Virus record (IMG/VR): IMGVR_UViG_3300037245_000841
Span: 1-24,676 of that record
Length of the DNA stretch: 24,676 nucleotides
DNA from: a virus
Strand: one strand, 5' to 3'
The notes beneath the pieces are model-generated. The model searched no databases, was not told the origin of the DNA, and was given only the letters and a program-made list of their open reading frames with translations. Shown here piece by piece: positions 6,190 through 14,887 of this stretch (position 1 is the stretch's first letter; each line of letters begins with the position of its first letter). Position numbers and translations under genes: made by a program.

Positions 6190-7248
6190 TTACCGCTCGC
6201 CTTCCTCAAGTTCGGCCATCGCGATGTCGAGGGCTTCGCTGATGCTTTTGGCGTTAGCGACCTTGGACACCTTCTTGACGGTGCCTCCGCGACCGGACTG
6301 CCCCTCGGGCTCCCGATCTCTACGGTTGGCGGCGATCTTCTTCGCGAGGCGCGTGCTTGCCGACTTCTGCGTCTTCCCGGTGGACTTGCGAGCGTGGCGT
6401 GCGACCACGACCTCATGCAAGACCTCAAGGTACTCGTGCGGCGTCAGGTTGCCTGGGACGATCTTCTTGGAGTTGCCAAGCGCGATCATCTCCTTCTCGA
6501 TGGCCGGAGTGAGGTCTGTGTGCTTTGCCCTGAACGAGGCGTCGGCACCTACCAGCACTGCCACCTGACGCTCTCGCTCAACCGTCTTGAGTGAGGCCTC
6601 GACGGGCGCGATTGCCTTGCCGAAGCGAGCTTCCGCCCACTTGTCGAAGACACCACGGACCTTCGGGCCGATCTCTTCACCGAAGAGTTCCTCAAGCTCC
6701 TTGCCGGGATCCTCTGCGTTGGGATCGACGGCGGGAGTGCCTCCTGCCTTCAACTCGGCAGCCTTTGCCTCTGCTGCCTGCTCCATGGCTGGGGTGACCT
6801 TCATGTTGAGAGACTGCGCCATGGCGTGGAGTACGCCGACCGGATCCGACTTGTACGAGTTCCCTAGCTTCACAAGCTCGGAATGCTCGGTAGTCTTCTT
6901 GCTGTATGCCCGCATGAGCGTCCTGCGGATCTTGTTGGTGACCGGATTCGCCTTCGCTTCCGCAATCTCATCGGCAGTCAACTCATCGAAGAGGTCATCG
7001 CCGTCGTCTGCATCCGCGTCCGCGTCCGCGTCGGGGTCATCGTCGGTGTCGGCGTCTGGATCGGCATCCGGATCATCGGGATCATCGTCCGGGTCGTCCT
7101 CGGGATCGTCCGGCTGGTCCAATAGGGTGCCTCCACCCTCGTCCGGGTCGTCCTCTAGGACATTGCCATTGTCATCGACCACTTGTCCCTGGTCTTCGGG
7201 AACGTCTTCCTCGGTTACCGACTCGATTGCCTCACTGATTGTTGTCAC
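6190..7248 (-). CDS. Scaffold-like head assembly protein
   Basis: 352 aa. Residues about 15-90 are extremely acidic with DDPD/DADA runs, the centre (about 95-280) is mostly helical with Glu/Lys/Ala, and the last 75 residues are basic (KSTGKTQKSASTRLAKK region) before an amphipathic tail. Acidic front, helical middle and basic C-terminus, encoded immediately before the major capsid gene, is the usual build of phage scaffolding proteins, whose basic tail binds the coat protein. The start is a GTG at 7248 with AAGGAGG five bases upstream. No protease signature is seen. Assigned from composition and position. Confidence 0.7.
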   Translation of the reverse strand: MTTISEAIESVTEEDVPEDQGQVVDDNGNVLEDDPDEGGGTLLDQPDDPEDDPDDDPDDPDADPDADTDDDPDADADADADDGDDLFDELTADEIAEAKANPVTNKIRRTLMRAYSKKTTEHSELVKLGNSYKSDPVGVLHAMAQSLNMKVTPAMEQAAEAKAAELKAGGTPAVDPNAEDPGKELEELFGEEIGPKVRGVFDKWAEARFGKAIAPVEASLKTVERERQVAVLVGADASFRAKHTDLTPAIEKEMIALGNSKKIVPGNLTPHEYLEVLHEVVVARHARKSTGKTQKSASTRLAKKIAANRRDREPEGQSGRGGTVKKVSKVANAKSISEALDIAMAELEEGER

Positions 7249-7257
7249 TTGGCCTCC

Positions 7258-8337
7258 TTAAAAATTGCCACCACCGCCATAGCTATCGAACATCATGTCC
7301 GACATATCGTTTCTGCGATTGTTGCCGCGCTTCCAGTTCTGGTTGTTCATCATGTTGGCCATCCCAGGGCTGTAGTTGTTCGGCTCTTGCGGCCCTTGTT
7401 CTGCCGGGGCCACAGCGGCTTCTGAGCCTTCTTGTACGGCTTCTTGCGGCTGCCCCTGCTGCTGTTGCCTGTTGCGTCCGCGTCCGCGTCCCTGTTGTGG
7501 GGCCGCGTCTGGAGTTACCTTGGTGGCGTCGAACCCCTGGTTGAAGTCGTCTTGCCCCCACCACAATCCACCCCCGGCAAGCGTCTGCGCCTCGTTCTGG
7601 CTCTGGTCGTCGGCGTTCGCGTCCTCGCCCCCGACAGCGCGATCCTCTCCGAGTCCGAAGAGGTTGTTCCCTTGAGCGTACGTCGAGTCCTGGCCCGTGT
7701 TGAACTGGGTGATCAGCATGTCTTGCATCGTGTTGCCGGTCATGCCCAACTGGTTTCCGAACGTGGTTGGTGGTGGTGGTGGACCCCAACCGCCTCTCCC
7801 GCCGCCGCCCCCTTGACCGCCTGGACCGCCTTGGCCTCCAGCGGTGTCCGGTGGCTTTGCGACAAGGTCGCCAGCAGAGTTCCTGAACGAGCCGCCCTGC
7901 ACATCCCAACTCTCCTTGATCCACGCGCTCAGAATCTGATCGTTGTAGCGCTCGTAGTCCTCGTCCTGAGAGTTTCTGTCTCCACCAAGGTAACCGGAGT
8001 GCTGAGCCCTGGCCCACTTCCGAAGCTCCCCAACGGTCGGCTTGCGCTTGCCCATCCAATCGGCGGAGTCTGCGGCACTTCCGTAGGGAGCGATGGTCCC
8101 GCCCTCTTCGGCATCGTAGCCCGCGTTCGGGTTGCCGAGAGCGTCGGTAGGCCCAGCCTCTTCGTATGGATCGTCGGATCCCGCCTGAGCGCCTCCGATC
8201 CTGACTGCCTTGGGTACGCCCGCGTCGATAGCCGCCTGGAGCCAAGCAACACTGGGGCCACCGGAGGCGTCAACTGCCGCCTGCTCTTCTTCCGTCATCG
8301 TGTTGTAGTACTTGGTGGCCTGTGCTTGTGTTGCCAT
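7258..8337 (-). CDS. Gly/Gln/Pro-rich putative virion protein
   Basis: 359 aa from the ATG at 8337 with GAGGAG upstream; a five-codon longer start lacks such support. Not recognised. An N-terminal helical segment (TKYYNTMTEEEQAAVDASG) precedes a segment with Trp/Tyr-rich motifs around residues 90-140, then a flexible tract of Gly, Gln and Pro (GGQGGPGGQGG, then five prolines), and a Gln/Arg/Gly-rich C-terminus containing RGRGRNRQQQQ and asparagine-rich MANMMNNQN. It lies between the metallopeptidase-like gene and scaffold, so a disordered virion, internal or head-assembly protein is likely. Confidence 0.6.
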   Translation of the reverse strand: MATQAQATKYYNTMTEEEQAAVDASGGPSVAWLQAAIDAGVPKAVRIGGAQAGSDDPYEEAGPTDALGNPNAGYDAEEGGTIAPYGSAADSADWMGKRKPTVGELRKWARAQHSGYLGGDRNSQDEDYERYNDQILSAWIKESWDVQGGSFRNSAGDLVAKPPDTAGGQGGPGGQGGGGGRGGWGPPPPPTTFGNQLGMTGNTMQDMLITQFNTGQDSTYAQGNNLFGLGEDRAVGGEDANADDQSQNEAQTLAGGGLWWGQDDFNQGFDATKVTPDAAPQQGRGRGRNRQQQQGQPQEAVQEGSEAAVAPAEQGPQEPNNYSPGMANMMNNQNWKRGNNRRNDMSDMMFDSYGGGGNF

Positions 8338-8341
8338 GGAA

Positions 8342-8638
8342 CTACTCCTCACCTTCTAGGATAGCTGACCCTAGAAGTTTCAGGTATCGAGCCTTTTCCT
8401 TCCAACTCATTTTCTTCAATCGCTTCTTCGTGTATGCCTGAACGACCCTCTCGGGCCATTGCGGGTGATTTGCGTGTGCGATCTCATGAACAATCGTATC
8501 AATAAGGTCGTCACCGCCACGTGGGTCTAGCCAAATCGTGCGCCCCCTGGCCTTGCCGTGGAGGTAGAGTCCCGCCTCCCTGACTGCCTTGTCGCGTCTG
8601 AAGAGGGGGGCAAAGATGATACGGATCGCAGGGCGCAA
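8342..8638 (-). CDS. SprT-like HExxH putative zinc metallopeptidase
   Basis: 98 aa. The sequence DTIVHEIAHANHPQW carries the gluzincin HExxH motif (HEIAH, about residues 50-54); no third ligand can be assigned by eye. It is preceded by a strand with TIWLDPR and followed by a basic helix region. Small phage proteins of this type are related to SprT/WSS1-like domains. The start is a TTG at 8638 with GGAGA five bases upstream; the stop is 4 bases before the next ATG. Position inside the head module raises the possibility of a maturation or scaffold-removal role, but this is inference; no canonical prohead protease is visible in the window. Confidence 0.65.
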   Translation of the reverse strand: MRPAIRIIFAPLFRRDKAVREAGLYLHGKARGRTIWLDPRGGDDLIDTIVHEIAHANHPQWPERVVQAYTKKRLKKMSWKEKARYLKLLGSAILEGEE

Positions 8639-8647
8639 GCGGTTCTC

Positions 8648-8872
8648 CTAGAATTCGTGGTCCTCATGTTCGATCTTGTCGATCTCACTCTCATCCAGTT
8701 CGGGTTCGTCTGCTGGTGCGAAGTCGGCGGTGAGGCCGACGGTGGACAACATCTCGAAAAGTTCTTCCTCGCTCATGTGTAGAGCGTGGGGTGCGTTCGG
8801 CCCAACGAAGATTTCCAGGCCTCCAGTCTCCGTGGGACTGAAGATGTAGTCATCGAGGACGTACCTAGCCAT
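8648..8872 (-). CDS. Small acidic protein, 74 aa
   Basis: Not recognised. The first half has a beta-like segment (YVLDDYIFSPTE, GGLEIFVGPNAP), then a helical, strongly acidic tail with EEELFEML and ending EHEDHEF. Tandem ATGs lie at 8875 and 8872 after AGGAGG; the second has more acceptable spacing and is used here. The Shine-Dalgarno overlaps the stop of the preceding gene. In the head module between the zinc-ribbon protein and the HExxH protein; it may be a small head or assembly factor. Confidence 0.6.
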   Translation of the reverse strand: MARYVLDDYIFSPTETGGLEIFVGPNAPHALHMSEEELFEMLSTVGLTADFAPADEPELDESEIDKIEHEDHEF

Positions 8873-8880
8873 CATTCCTC

Positions 8881-9228
8881 CTAAGTCTGGAAGTACAGAG
8901 TCTTGCCGCGATTTTCAAACTTCTGGGATCCGTACTGCAACCCCTGCTGCTTCATGAGCGCGCGTCGCTCGCTGCGACTGTTGATCATCACGCCTGGAAT
9001 CCCCATGTTGTTCGTGTCCTGCACGCGGGGATCTTCCCGCGCCAGAAGCTGCGTGTCTACGTAGGGCTCGAACGCTTCATCAAAGCCGTACATCGTTCCG
9101 TGGTCACCAGGGTTTCCCTTGCAGAAGGGAAACGATCCGACCCCGACCGTCGCGCAGCACTTCTCACAGTGATGCTGCTTCTTCTTAGGCTCGTCTAGGA
9201 GAGCCTTGCACTTCTTGCAGTTCGTCAT
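8881..9228 (-). CDS. Zinc-ribbon protein next to portal, 115 aa
   Basis: The N-terminal 45 residues have CKKC (4-7), HHCEKC with an extra Cys (about 19-25) and a further Cys near residue 36, fitting a zinc ribbon or treble clef. The rest has MYGFDEAFEPYVDT and a basic helix with SRSERRALMKQQGLQ, a pattern common in small phage proteins that follow portal or terminase genes. The ATG lies 3 bases past the portal stop and uses a GGGA within the portal end as a weak ribosome site. Function unknown. Confidence 0.65.
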   Translation of the reverse strand: MTNCKKCKALLDEPKKKQHHCEKCCATVGVGSFPFCKGNPGDHGTMYGFDEAFEPYVDTQLLAREDPRVQDTNNMGIPGVMINSRSERRALMKQQGLQYGSQKFENRGKTLYFQT

Positions 9229-9231
9229 TCA

Positions 9232-11727
9232 CTATCCCTTCGATGCCGGTTGTGGTCCGCCCGGTTGCGGGCCTTGGGACGATCCTGCCCCCGGCTCTGG
9301 GCTGCCTGCTCCACCACTCGGTGCTACCCCGACCGGACCGGGGCCACCCATCATCGCCATCTGCTGCTCGTTCTGCATCTTGATCTGGAGCGCGCCAAAG
9401 ATGTTCTTCTGGTCGTTCGAGTTTCGGATGCCCATCAGGTTGAGGACGGTCTTGAGGAGGGGCGGCGACATGGCGAGAAGCTGGCCGACTCCAGGCGACG
9501 CAACCATGTTGAGGGCCTGGATGAGTCGGTTGCCGTGCTGCTCTTCCGTGACCGGCGAGAGCGACTCGACATCGACCGTCAGATCCCACTGCATGCCGTC
9601 GTCTGCCTGCTGTAGCTGTTCTGGTGTCACCTGCTGGTACTGCTGCGCCATCTTCCCAGGCATGCCAGGAATCTGCGTTGGCGGCGAGATCGGGGTGCCG
9701 AGATACATCCCCTGCTCCGACATCGGGGACGTGTCGGTCATGCCACCGATACTCGGCTCTGGAGGAGCTTGTCCCTCCGCACCCTGCATCCCTGGCATCT
9801 GCGGAGGTCCGCCCATGCCCTGCGGTGGTGGTGCTCCGCCCTGCGGTGGTGGTGCTCCGCCCTGCGGTGGTGGTGCTCCGCCCTGCGGTGGTGGTGCTCC
9901 GCCCTGCGGCGGCTGCCCCTCCATCCCCGGCTGTGGTGGCATTCCGCCCTGTGGCGGGCCGCCTTGACCCATCTGCTGGGGCTGAGGCTGAACCGACGGA
10001 GTCGCTGTCGCCGTCTTTGCCTGCTCGTCGGTCTGTACGCCGAAGGCCTTCATGTTCTCGTGGAGAAGCTGCATGTACTGGCTGAAGCTCTGGTTGATGA
10101 TCTGCGTCTCGATACCGAACGCTGGTCCGGTCGGGTCGGAGTTGATGATCACCCACTGTGGCAGGGTCATCTTCTCCAGTGCGCACTTGATGATGCTGGT
10201 CGCGATGCTGCCAAGCCAATCGGCCACTTCCTGCTGCTCGTACGAATCGCGAACGCTCCCCTTCGACCCCATCGCTTCGACTTCTGTAGCGGTCGGCTTT
10301 CCGCCAGCGCCACGCGTCATGCGATCTACGGGGGATGAAGCAGACTGCTCGGAGAATCCGGAGTCCGCCAGGGAGAGCGTACGGATGACCGCTTCGGCCA
10401 CCTGTGGCATCTCGACCGGAACGATAGGCTGGAGGTTCTGGTTATCGACACCGATCATCGTGAAGAAATCGTCCGTCTCCAGCTTTTCCAACTCGTCGGC
10501 AGAGAAGGCGCTCTTGTCATAGATGTAGCGAGGCCTCGTGCCCTTGCGGACGATGCGCAACCACTCGCGGCTGTCGTTGACCTCGTCCTGCTCGGTAAGC
10601 TGGTTGAAGATCGGCGGGATCGGGTACCACTCTCCCGGCATCACTTCGAAGCGAAGGAACGCCAGCGGGAGGAAGTAGAACCCGGTTGCCTTCAGGATGC
10701 GGTCGTGTCCCTCAGCGACCACGTAGCGAATCTTCTCTCGCATGTCCCAGATCTTCCAGACCTTGACCATGTCGGGCGGGATCTCCTTGGAGTTCTCGTC
10801 CTTGATGGTTGGGATGAGTTCTTGGTCAACGGTGCTACCTTCGGTGGCGTGCTTCGCGCTGGCCTTGAGTTCCTCTGTGCCTTCGAAGGTGTCTGTGCGC
10901 TTGATGTCTTCGACGTACATCCACTCCCAGTAGCCAACCCAGTCTTGTCGCTCGGTGGCGGATCGGTCGTTGCTTGCAACGTAGAACTGCTTTGCTGGAA
11001 TGTGCTTGACGTAGAACGTCTCCATGTGCGGCACTTCGTCCAGCTTCTGCATGGCTTCTTCGACGGAATCTTCTTCGGGAAGTTCCTCGATTGCCTCAAG
11101 AGTGCGCCGTACATCCTCGTTCTCGACAAGCGGACCCGGTGCTGCCTGGAACGGATTCTCGCCCCACTCCGCCTCATAGCCGACCTCCGTAACGCCGAAC
11201 GCCCAGTGAGCTTCCTTGAGGGCCAGCATGGTCTCGGGCTTGAAGCGAGTCCTTGGCTGACGCACGATGGTGTTCGCTGTGTCCTGCAAAAGCTGGGCGC
11301 GCTCATGCACCTGAGAATCCGCAGAGTCGGCACGTCCGTAGGAAGGCTTCACGCGGACGTAGGGGAAGTAGTAGAAGAGGGACGGGATGCGCGTCTTGAG
11401 CGCGGCGAGGATCTTGTTGATCTGGTACTTGCGATCCCCCTGCGCGTCTAGCTCGTCAGACTCGTCCCTCTGAAAGCCTCGGACGTAGTCGTGGGAGCGG
11501 TCAACCTCGTAGTTGTCCTCCCACTTCTTCTTCTGGATCTTGGACGCGGAAATCCGCTTGAAGATGAGGCGGACCTTCTCCTCCTCCTTGTGCAATTCCT
11601 CCGGGTCTGGCTCGTTGTCGCCGGTTCCACCTAGCAGTACTTCGGCTAGCTGGTCCACCCCAACCGGTGGCGCTGCTCCGGTCGGATCACCGAGAAGGTT
11701 CTCTGCGCCAGGAATTTCGTTGCCCAT
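9232..11727 (-). CDS. Portal protein
   Basis: 831 aa, directly downstream of TerL, where portal genes normally sit. It should form the dodecameric ring at one capsid vertex. Visible pieces include an N-terminal charged helix region, an EVGYEAEWGENPF strand region, EMPGEWYPIPPIFNQLTEQDEVNDSREW in the core and a helical SASSPVDRMTRGAGGKPTATEVEAM segment typical of podovirus-like large portals. After about residue 580 comes a long Gln/Gly/Pro-rich insert containing four GGAPPPQ repeats (about 608-635), then a helical QQYQQVTPEQLQQ part and a second Gly/Pro tail. The core is well supported by order and length. The low-complexity inserts are unusual. Confidence 0.82.
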   Translation of the reverse strand: MGNEIPGAENLLGDPTGAAPPVGVDQLAEVLLGGTGDNEPDPEELHKEEEKVRLIFKRISASKIQKKKWEDNYEVDRSHDYVRGFQRDESDELDAQGDRKYQINKILAALKTRIPSLFYYFPYVRVKPSYGRADSADSQVHERAQLLQDTANTIVRQPRTRFKPETMLALKEAHWAFGVTEVGYEAEWGENPFQAAPGPLVENEDVRRTLEAIEELPEEDSVEEAMQKLDEVPHMETFYVKHIPAKQFYVASNDRSATERQDWVGYWEWMYVEDIKRTDTFEGTEELKASAKHATEGSTVDQELIPTIKDENSKEIPPDMVKVWKIWDMREKIRYVVAEGHDRILKATGFYFLPLAFLRFEVMPGEWYPIPPIFNQLTEQDEVNDSREWLRIVRKGTRPRYIYDKSAFSADELEKLETDDFFTMIGVDNQNLQPIVPVEMPQVAEAVIRTLSLADSGFSEQSASSPVDRMTRGAGGKPTATEVEAMGSKGSVRDSYEQQEVADWLGSIATSIIKCALEKMTLPQWVIINSDPTGPAFGIETQIINQSFSQYMQLLHENMKAFGVQTDEQAKTATATPSVQPQPQQMGQGGPPQGGMPPQPGMEGQPPQGGAPPPQGGAPPPQGGAPPPQGGAPPPQGMGGPPQMPGMQGAEGQAPPEPSIGGMTDTSPMSEQGMYLGTPISPPTQIPGMPGKMAQQYQQVTPEQLQQADDGMQWDLTVDVESLSPVTEEQHGNRLIQALNMVASPGVGQLLAMSPPLLKTVLNLMGIRNSNDQKNIFGALQIKMQNEQQMAMMGGPGPVGVAPSGGAGSPEPGAGSSQGPQPGGPQPASKG
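9821..9904. repeat. Four tandem 21-bp repeats in the portal gene
   Basis: Four identical 21-base copies with period 21 (each beginning TGCGGTGGTGGTGCTCCGCC on the plus strand), with degenerate copies on both sides. They encode GGAPPPQ in frame, so copy-number change would lengthen or shorten the portal insert without a frameshift. Confidence 0.95.
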
Positions 11728-11743
11728 AGGTCTACTTTACCAC

Positions 11744-13399
11744 CTAGTATCCTCCGCCCCTGGAGCGCCAGCCCGGTCGATTGAACTTGCTGCCCTTGGA
11801 CGGCCTGAACTGATCCTCAACGGGGGGAAGGTCCACGATCACCCGGTCGTTGCGGACATTCACCTTCATTCGCGTATCCACCACTGGGGCGGACATTGGG
11901 ATCGGATGACTGTTCACCACGTACCTTACACAGTCTAGCGCATGGTCTGGAATCGAGGGATCGCGGTCGTTGTGGTAGATTGGCTTGCCGTCGTTCTCGC
12001 CCACCTGCAAACGCTTAGCGCTCCTGATGTCTCGGATCGCGTGGAAGATGCCATGTGGATGATCGTCGCTCTTCTTGACGAAGTAGATGTGCGGTGCCCC
12101 GATCATCTCCTCGACGATGGGGTGCTCGTGCGCTACGTCAAGGCGGAGGTACTGCGAGAGTCGCTGCCTGGAGAGAGCCTCGTTCTTGTCTGCTGGAGTC
12201 CAGTTGATCACGGTCCTGGCGTCGATGAGCTTCCGGTCTGTGTACTCGTCGGCCACCGACCATCGCTGCTGTCTGCGGGTGAACCCTGAGATGTTGCGAG
12301 TCTTGTCGAAGATGGACGCGTCAGCGATGTTGATTCTGAACGTCAGTCCCTGCGACAGCGTGGTGATCGCCTTGCGGTGATCGGAGACGTTGTACTCGTT
12401 CCCGTCCTCGTCCTGCCCCGGCTGCCAGTACTCCTGCCAGAAGAAGATGTTGTGGTACATGTCTACGCCGTACCAGAGGCAGCACGTCGGTGCGGAGTCA
12501 CCATGGTCAAGCACTCTGCCCAGGATGCAGTTGTTCTCGATCCACGAGATGAGTGCGGGATCGTAGTCGAGGATGGACGACTCGTCCAGGCGGAAGAGGT
12601 GACCCTTGGATCGAACCCACTCGCCTCGAACGAAGCGTGCGATGTACTCCTCGTCCTGCTGAAGGAGGATCTCAACGTTCTGCTTGCCAGCGAACTTGTT
12701 GCCGGTGGTCGGCATCATCAACTGACGGTAGCCCTGCTTCGAGAACTTCTCCTGCCAGGACTTCGACTCTGGACAGAAGCGTTGCCACAACCAGTGAAGC
12801 TCCGGGTCGCCATCCTCGGTCGGGTTCGCGGTCAGGACGACGGAGATCGGAGGGATCGGCTGACCGTTACGGTTCTTCCAGGGCCACTCGCCAGGATAGC
12901 CATCAAGAACCCACTTGGGGACGCGAGCGCCCTTCCAGCGACCAAGACGGCCCAGGAGGATGGTGAACGTCCTCTCCTGCATCTGCTCGGCTTGATCGAG
13001 GATCGCTCCGTTGATTTCGAGACCCTTCAGGATCGTGGCGGAGTTCGGGGAGTCAAGATGGTGAAAAATGAAGGACGAGCCGTTGTCGAGCACGACCTCG
13101 GTCGCGTTGTGGGTCTTCACCCGCTTGGGGTCGATCCACTGGTCAAACGAGGGGCGTGTCGTAAGAGAAAGATCCTTAAATGTCTTACGAAGGACGGCCA
13201 CCTTGTAGCCGGGGAAACTCCCGCAAAGTGCTAGCGCCTGGAGGATTGCGGCGGAGGTCTTGCCTGAGTTGAACCCTCCCATCATGAGCAGGGGTGATCC
13301 CGGCATCGACTCGACGGCCTGCTGCTGCTCGGGCGAAGCCCAGTCGAAGGGTGCCTCGCCGCCAATGTCATCGTCTACAAACTCTGGTTGTACTGTCAC
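11744..13399 (-). CDS. terL: Terminase large subunit
   Basis: 551 aa packaging motor ATPase and nuclease. Walker A is GGFNSGKTS (41-49), with an adenine-binding-type region in KVAVLRKTF (66-74). Walker B is GAILDQAEQM (131-140), with Asp135 then Gln where many terminases have DE; Glu138 may take the catalytic role. Coupling motif III is VVLTANPT (187-194). The C-terminal RNase H-like nuclease has candidate acidic residues Asp298 (GRVLDHGD), Asp360 (NIADAS) and Asp485/489 (PDHALD). It starts at a GTG at 13399 that shares one base with the TerS stop (TAGTG), with AAAGGA upstream. Length is normal for the family. Confidence 0.93.
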   Translation of the reverse strand: MTVQPEFVDDDIGGEAPFDWASPEQQQAVESMPGSPLLMMGGFNSGKTSAAILQALALCGSFPGYKVAVLRKTFKDLSLTTRPSFDQWIDPKRVKTHNATEVVLDNGSSFIFHHLDSPNSATILKGLEINGAILDQAEQMQERTFTILLGRLGRWKGARVPKWVLDGYPGEWPWKNRNGQPIPPISVVLTANPTEDGDPELHWLWQRFCPESKSWQEKFSKQGYRQLMMPTTGNKFAGKQNVEILLQQDEEYIARFVRGEWVRSKGHLFRLDESSILDYDPALISWIENNCILGRVLDHGDSAPTCCLWYGVDMYHNIFFWQEYWQPGQDEDGNEYNVSDHRKAITTLSQGLTFRINIADASIFDKTRNISGFTRRQQRWSVADEYTDRKLIDARTVINWTPADKNEALSRQRLSQYLRLDVAHEHPIVEEMIGAPHIYFVKKSDDHPHGIFHAIRDIRSAKRLQVGENDGKPIYHNDRDPSIPDHALDCVRYVVNSHPIPMSAPVVDTRMKVNVRNDRVIVDLPPVEDQFRPSKGSKFNRPGWRSRGGGY

Positions 13400-13911
13400 T
13401 ACTGGTCCTTTTCTGTAACATCTGAGGCTTCTGCCTCCACAATCTCTTCATCGGTAGACTCGGGAATCTCCAGCGGGACTGCCGCCGGGAGAATCTTGCT
13501 CTGCCAGGGGAACGCGGTGCCAGGAGGGAACACCACGAGAGGCTGAGCGGGGGCGATGTAGCCCTCCACCTGAATCTCCTTGTAGCGGTTGGAGAGTCGG
13601 ACCGCAGCGTTGAACGCCAGCTTGGCTCCCTCAAGCTGACGGTCCTTGTCCTCCTTGTCCTCGATCATCTCTCCGACGAGGACTGCTGCGTTGTTGGCCA
13701 AGCCGATCACGCGCGACTCGAACGTCTGACGCATACGCTCTAGAGCGAGTCGTAGCTCGTCTCGGAAGACTTCGTCGCGCATCCACTCCGTCATCGTGTT
13801 GGGACGCACGCCAACAGTCAGGGCTGCCTGATCCTGGGTCTGACCAGCAACAAGCAGCCCGATTGCCTTGATCTGCTTCGCGCTGACCTTCTTCGTCTTT
13901 ACCTTGGCCAT
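13399..13911 (-). CDS. terS: Terminase small subunit
   Basis: 170 aa. An N-terminal helix-turn-helix (SAKQIKAIGLLVAGQTQDQAALTVGV, with recognition-helix-like RPNTMTEWMR, about residues 9-45) precedes a helical, probably oligomerising middle (LERMRQTFESRVIGLANNA) and an acidic tail. This is the build of phage TerS, which recognises the packaging site and recruits TerL. The stop overlaps the TerL start by one base. The ATG at 13911 follows AGGA with 8-base spacing. Confidence 0.85.
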   Translation of the reverse strand: MAKVKTKKVSAKQIKAIGLLVAGQTQDQAALTVGVRPNTMTEWMRDEVFRDELRLALERMRQTFESRVIGLANNAAVLVGEMIEDKEDKDRQLEGAKLAFNAAVRLSNRYKEIQVEGYIAPAQPLVVFPPGTAFPWQSKILPAAVPLEIPESTDEEIVEAEASDVTEKDQ

Positions 13912-13930
13912 GTTAGTTATCCTGGCCGTG

Positions 13931-14887
13931 TTAGTGCGGAACAGGCAGCGGCAGGATCTCCTCCTCGTCTAGTGTTTCCCACGGCAGCTTCTCCACATTG
14001 AATCCAGCGGAGTTCTTGTGACCGCCACCACCGAACTGCTTCGCGACCTCCGACACGTCGAAGTCTCCCCTCGACCGGAGCGAGAAGAACCACTTGCCAG
14101 TGTCGCCCCGGAAGTACCCGGCAGCGAACGGCGCGTTCGGGTTCTCCTCTGCGAGCGTACCGACGTGGTCGCTGGCGTTCATGTACTGGACGTTGATGGT
14201 CGGCACCTTGTGTCCGGCGATCTTCTCGACCTTCCCGAACGCACGAGCCTTCGCTCCGTATTGCTCGATGTACTTCATGATGCCTGCACCCTGCTTGGCC
14301 ATCTCATCAGCGCCCAACTGGTACGCCGCCTCCCAGGCCTCGAACGTCATGGGGATTGAGGAGATGTACGCAGAGACCGCCTTGGAGTTTGGTAGCTCCC
14401 ACTTCCAGAGGTCTCGGTCCTCGATGTAGTCCACCAGCCAGAGATGGCGGCGACCGGTCGGGTGCGGCCTGTGAGCGCCAGCGCGCCTCCCCACGTCCCG
14501 CATCATCTCGTCGTGCAGGATTGCGGAGCCACAGCGCGTGTTGTCGAAGATGACCTTGTCTTGATCGCGCTGGAGGCCCATGCGCCGAACCTCGCCCAGG
14601 ATGTCGTCAAGGGCTTCCTCCGCGCTCTTGTGGTGATCGAACATGAACGTGCGCGTCGAAGGCTTGATGATCTTCTCCAGCATCACGTCACGCTTGTAGG
14701 AGAAGTCAACGATCCAGACTTCCTTCCCCTTGCAGTCCGGCGGGTCTGAGCCGTAGTTGGCGGCGAAGTACTCGACCGGCCTATCGGTAAGCCCTACGGA
14801 CAGGCTGCGGAGCTTGTCGAACACCCAAGCTGCGGTGAACCCGTCGAAGCACTTCCCGTGGTAGATGAACAGAATGGGTGCCCTCAT
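13931..14887 (-). CDS. DHH/DHHA1 phosphoesterase
   Basis: 318 aa from the ATG at 14887, which overlaps the previous stop as ATGA and follows GAGG; a longer in-frame extension to 14956 lacks support. DHH-family metal ligands are visible: HGKCFDG (10-16, Asp15), VDFSY (60-64, Asp61), DHH (84-86) and VDYIEDRD (152-159). The DHHA1 substrate-binding loop is GGGGHKNSAGF (286-296). The family hydrolyses short oligoribonucleotides, cyclic dinucleotides or related phosphodiesters using Mn. In a phage it could recycle nanoRNA, degrade signalling nucleotides used in defence, or support nucleotide supply. It links the small-gene operon to the packaging genes. Confidence 0.87.
   Translation of the reverse strand: MRAPILFIYHGKCFDGFTAAWVFDKLRSLSVGLTDRPVEYFAANYGSDPPDCKGKEVWIVDFSYKRDVMLEKIIKPSTRTFMFDHHKSAEEALDDILGEVRRMGLQRDQDKVIFDNTRCGSAILHDEMMRDVGRRAGAHRPHPTGRRHLWLVDYIEDRDLWKWELPNSKAVSAYISSIPMTFEAWEAAYQLGADEMAKQGAGIMKYIEQYGAKARAFGKVEKIAGHKVPTINVQYMNASDHVGTLAEENPNAPFAAGYFRGDTGKWFFSLRSRGDFDVSEVAKQFGGGGHKNSAGFNVEKLPWETLDEEEILPLPVPH

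Noticed and set aside
9821-9904. Short regular repeats as a CRISPR array
   Set aside because: Copies are directly adjacent without spacers and in frame with portal coding.
9185-10219. 344-aa minus-strand frame in another phase of the portal gene
   Set aside because: Composition is Thr/Gly/Arg-rich repeat artefact of the portal repeat and shares no start signal.
12377-13234. 285-aa plus-strand open frame
   Set aside because: Antisense to TerL, which has complete motifs; long open antisense frames are common at this GC.
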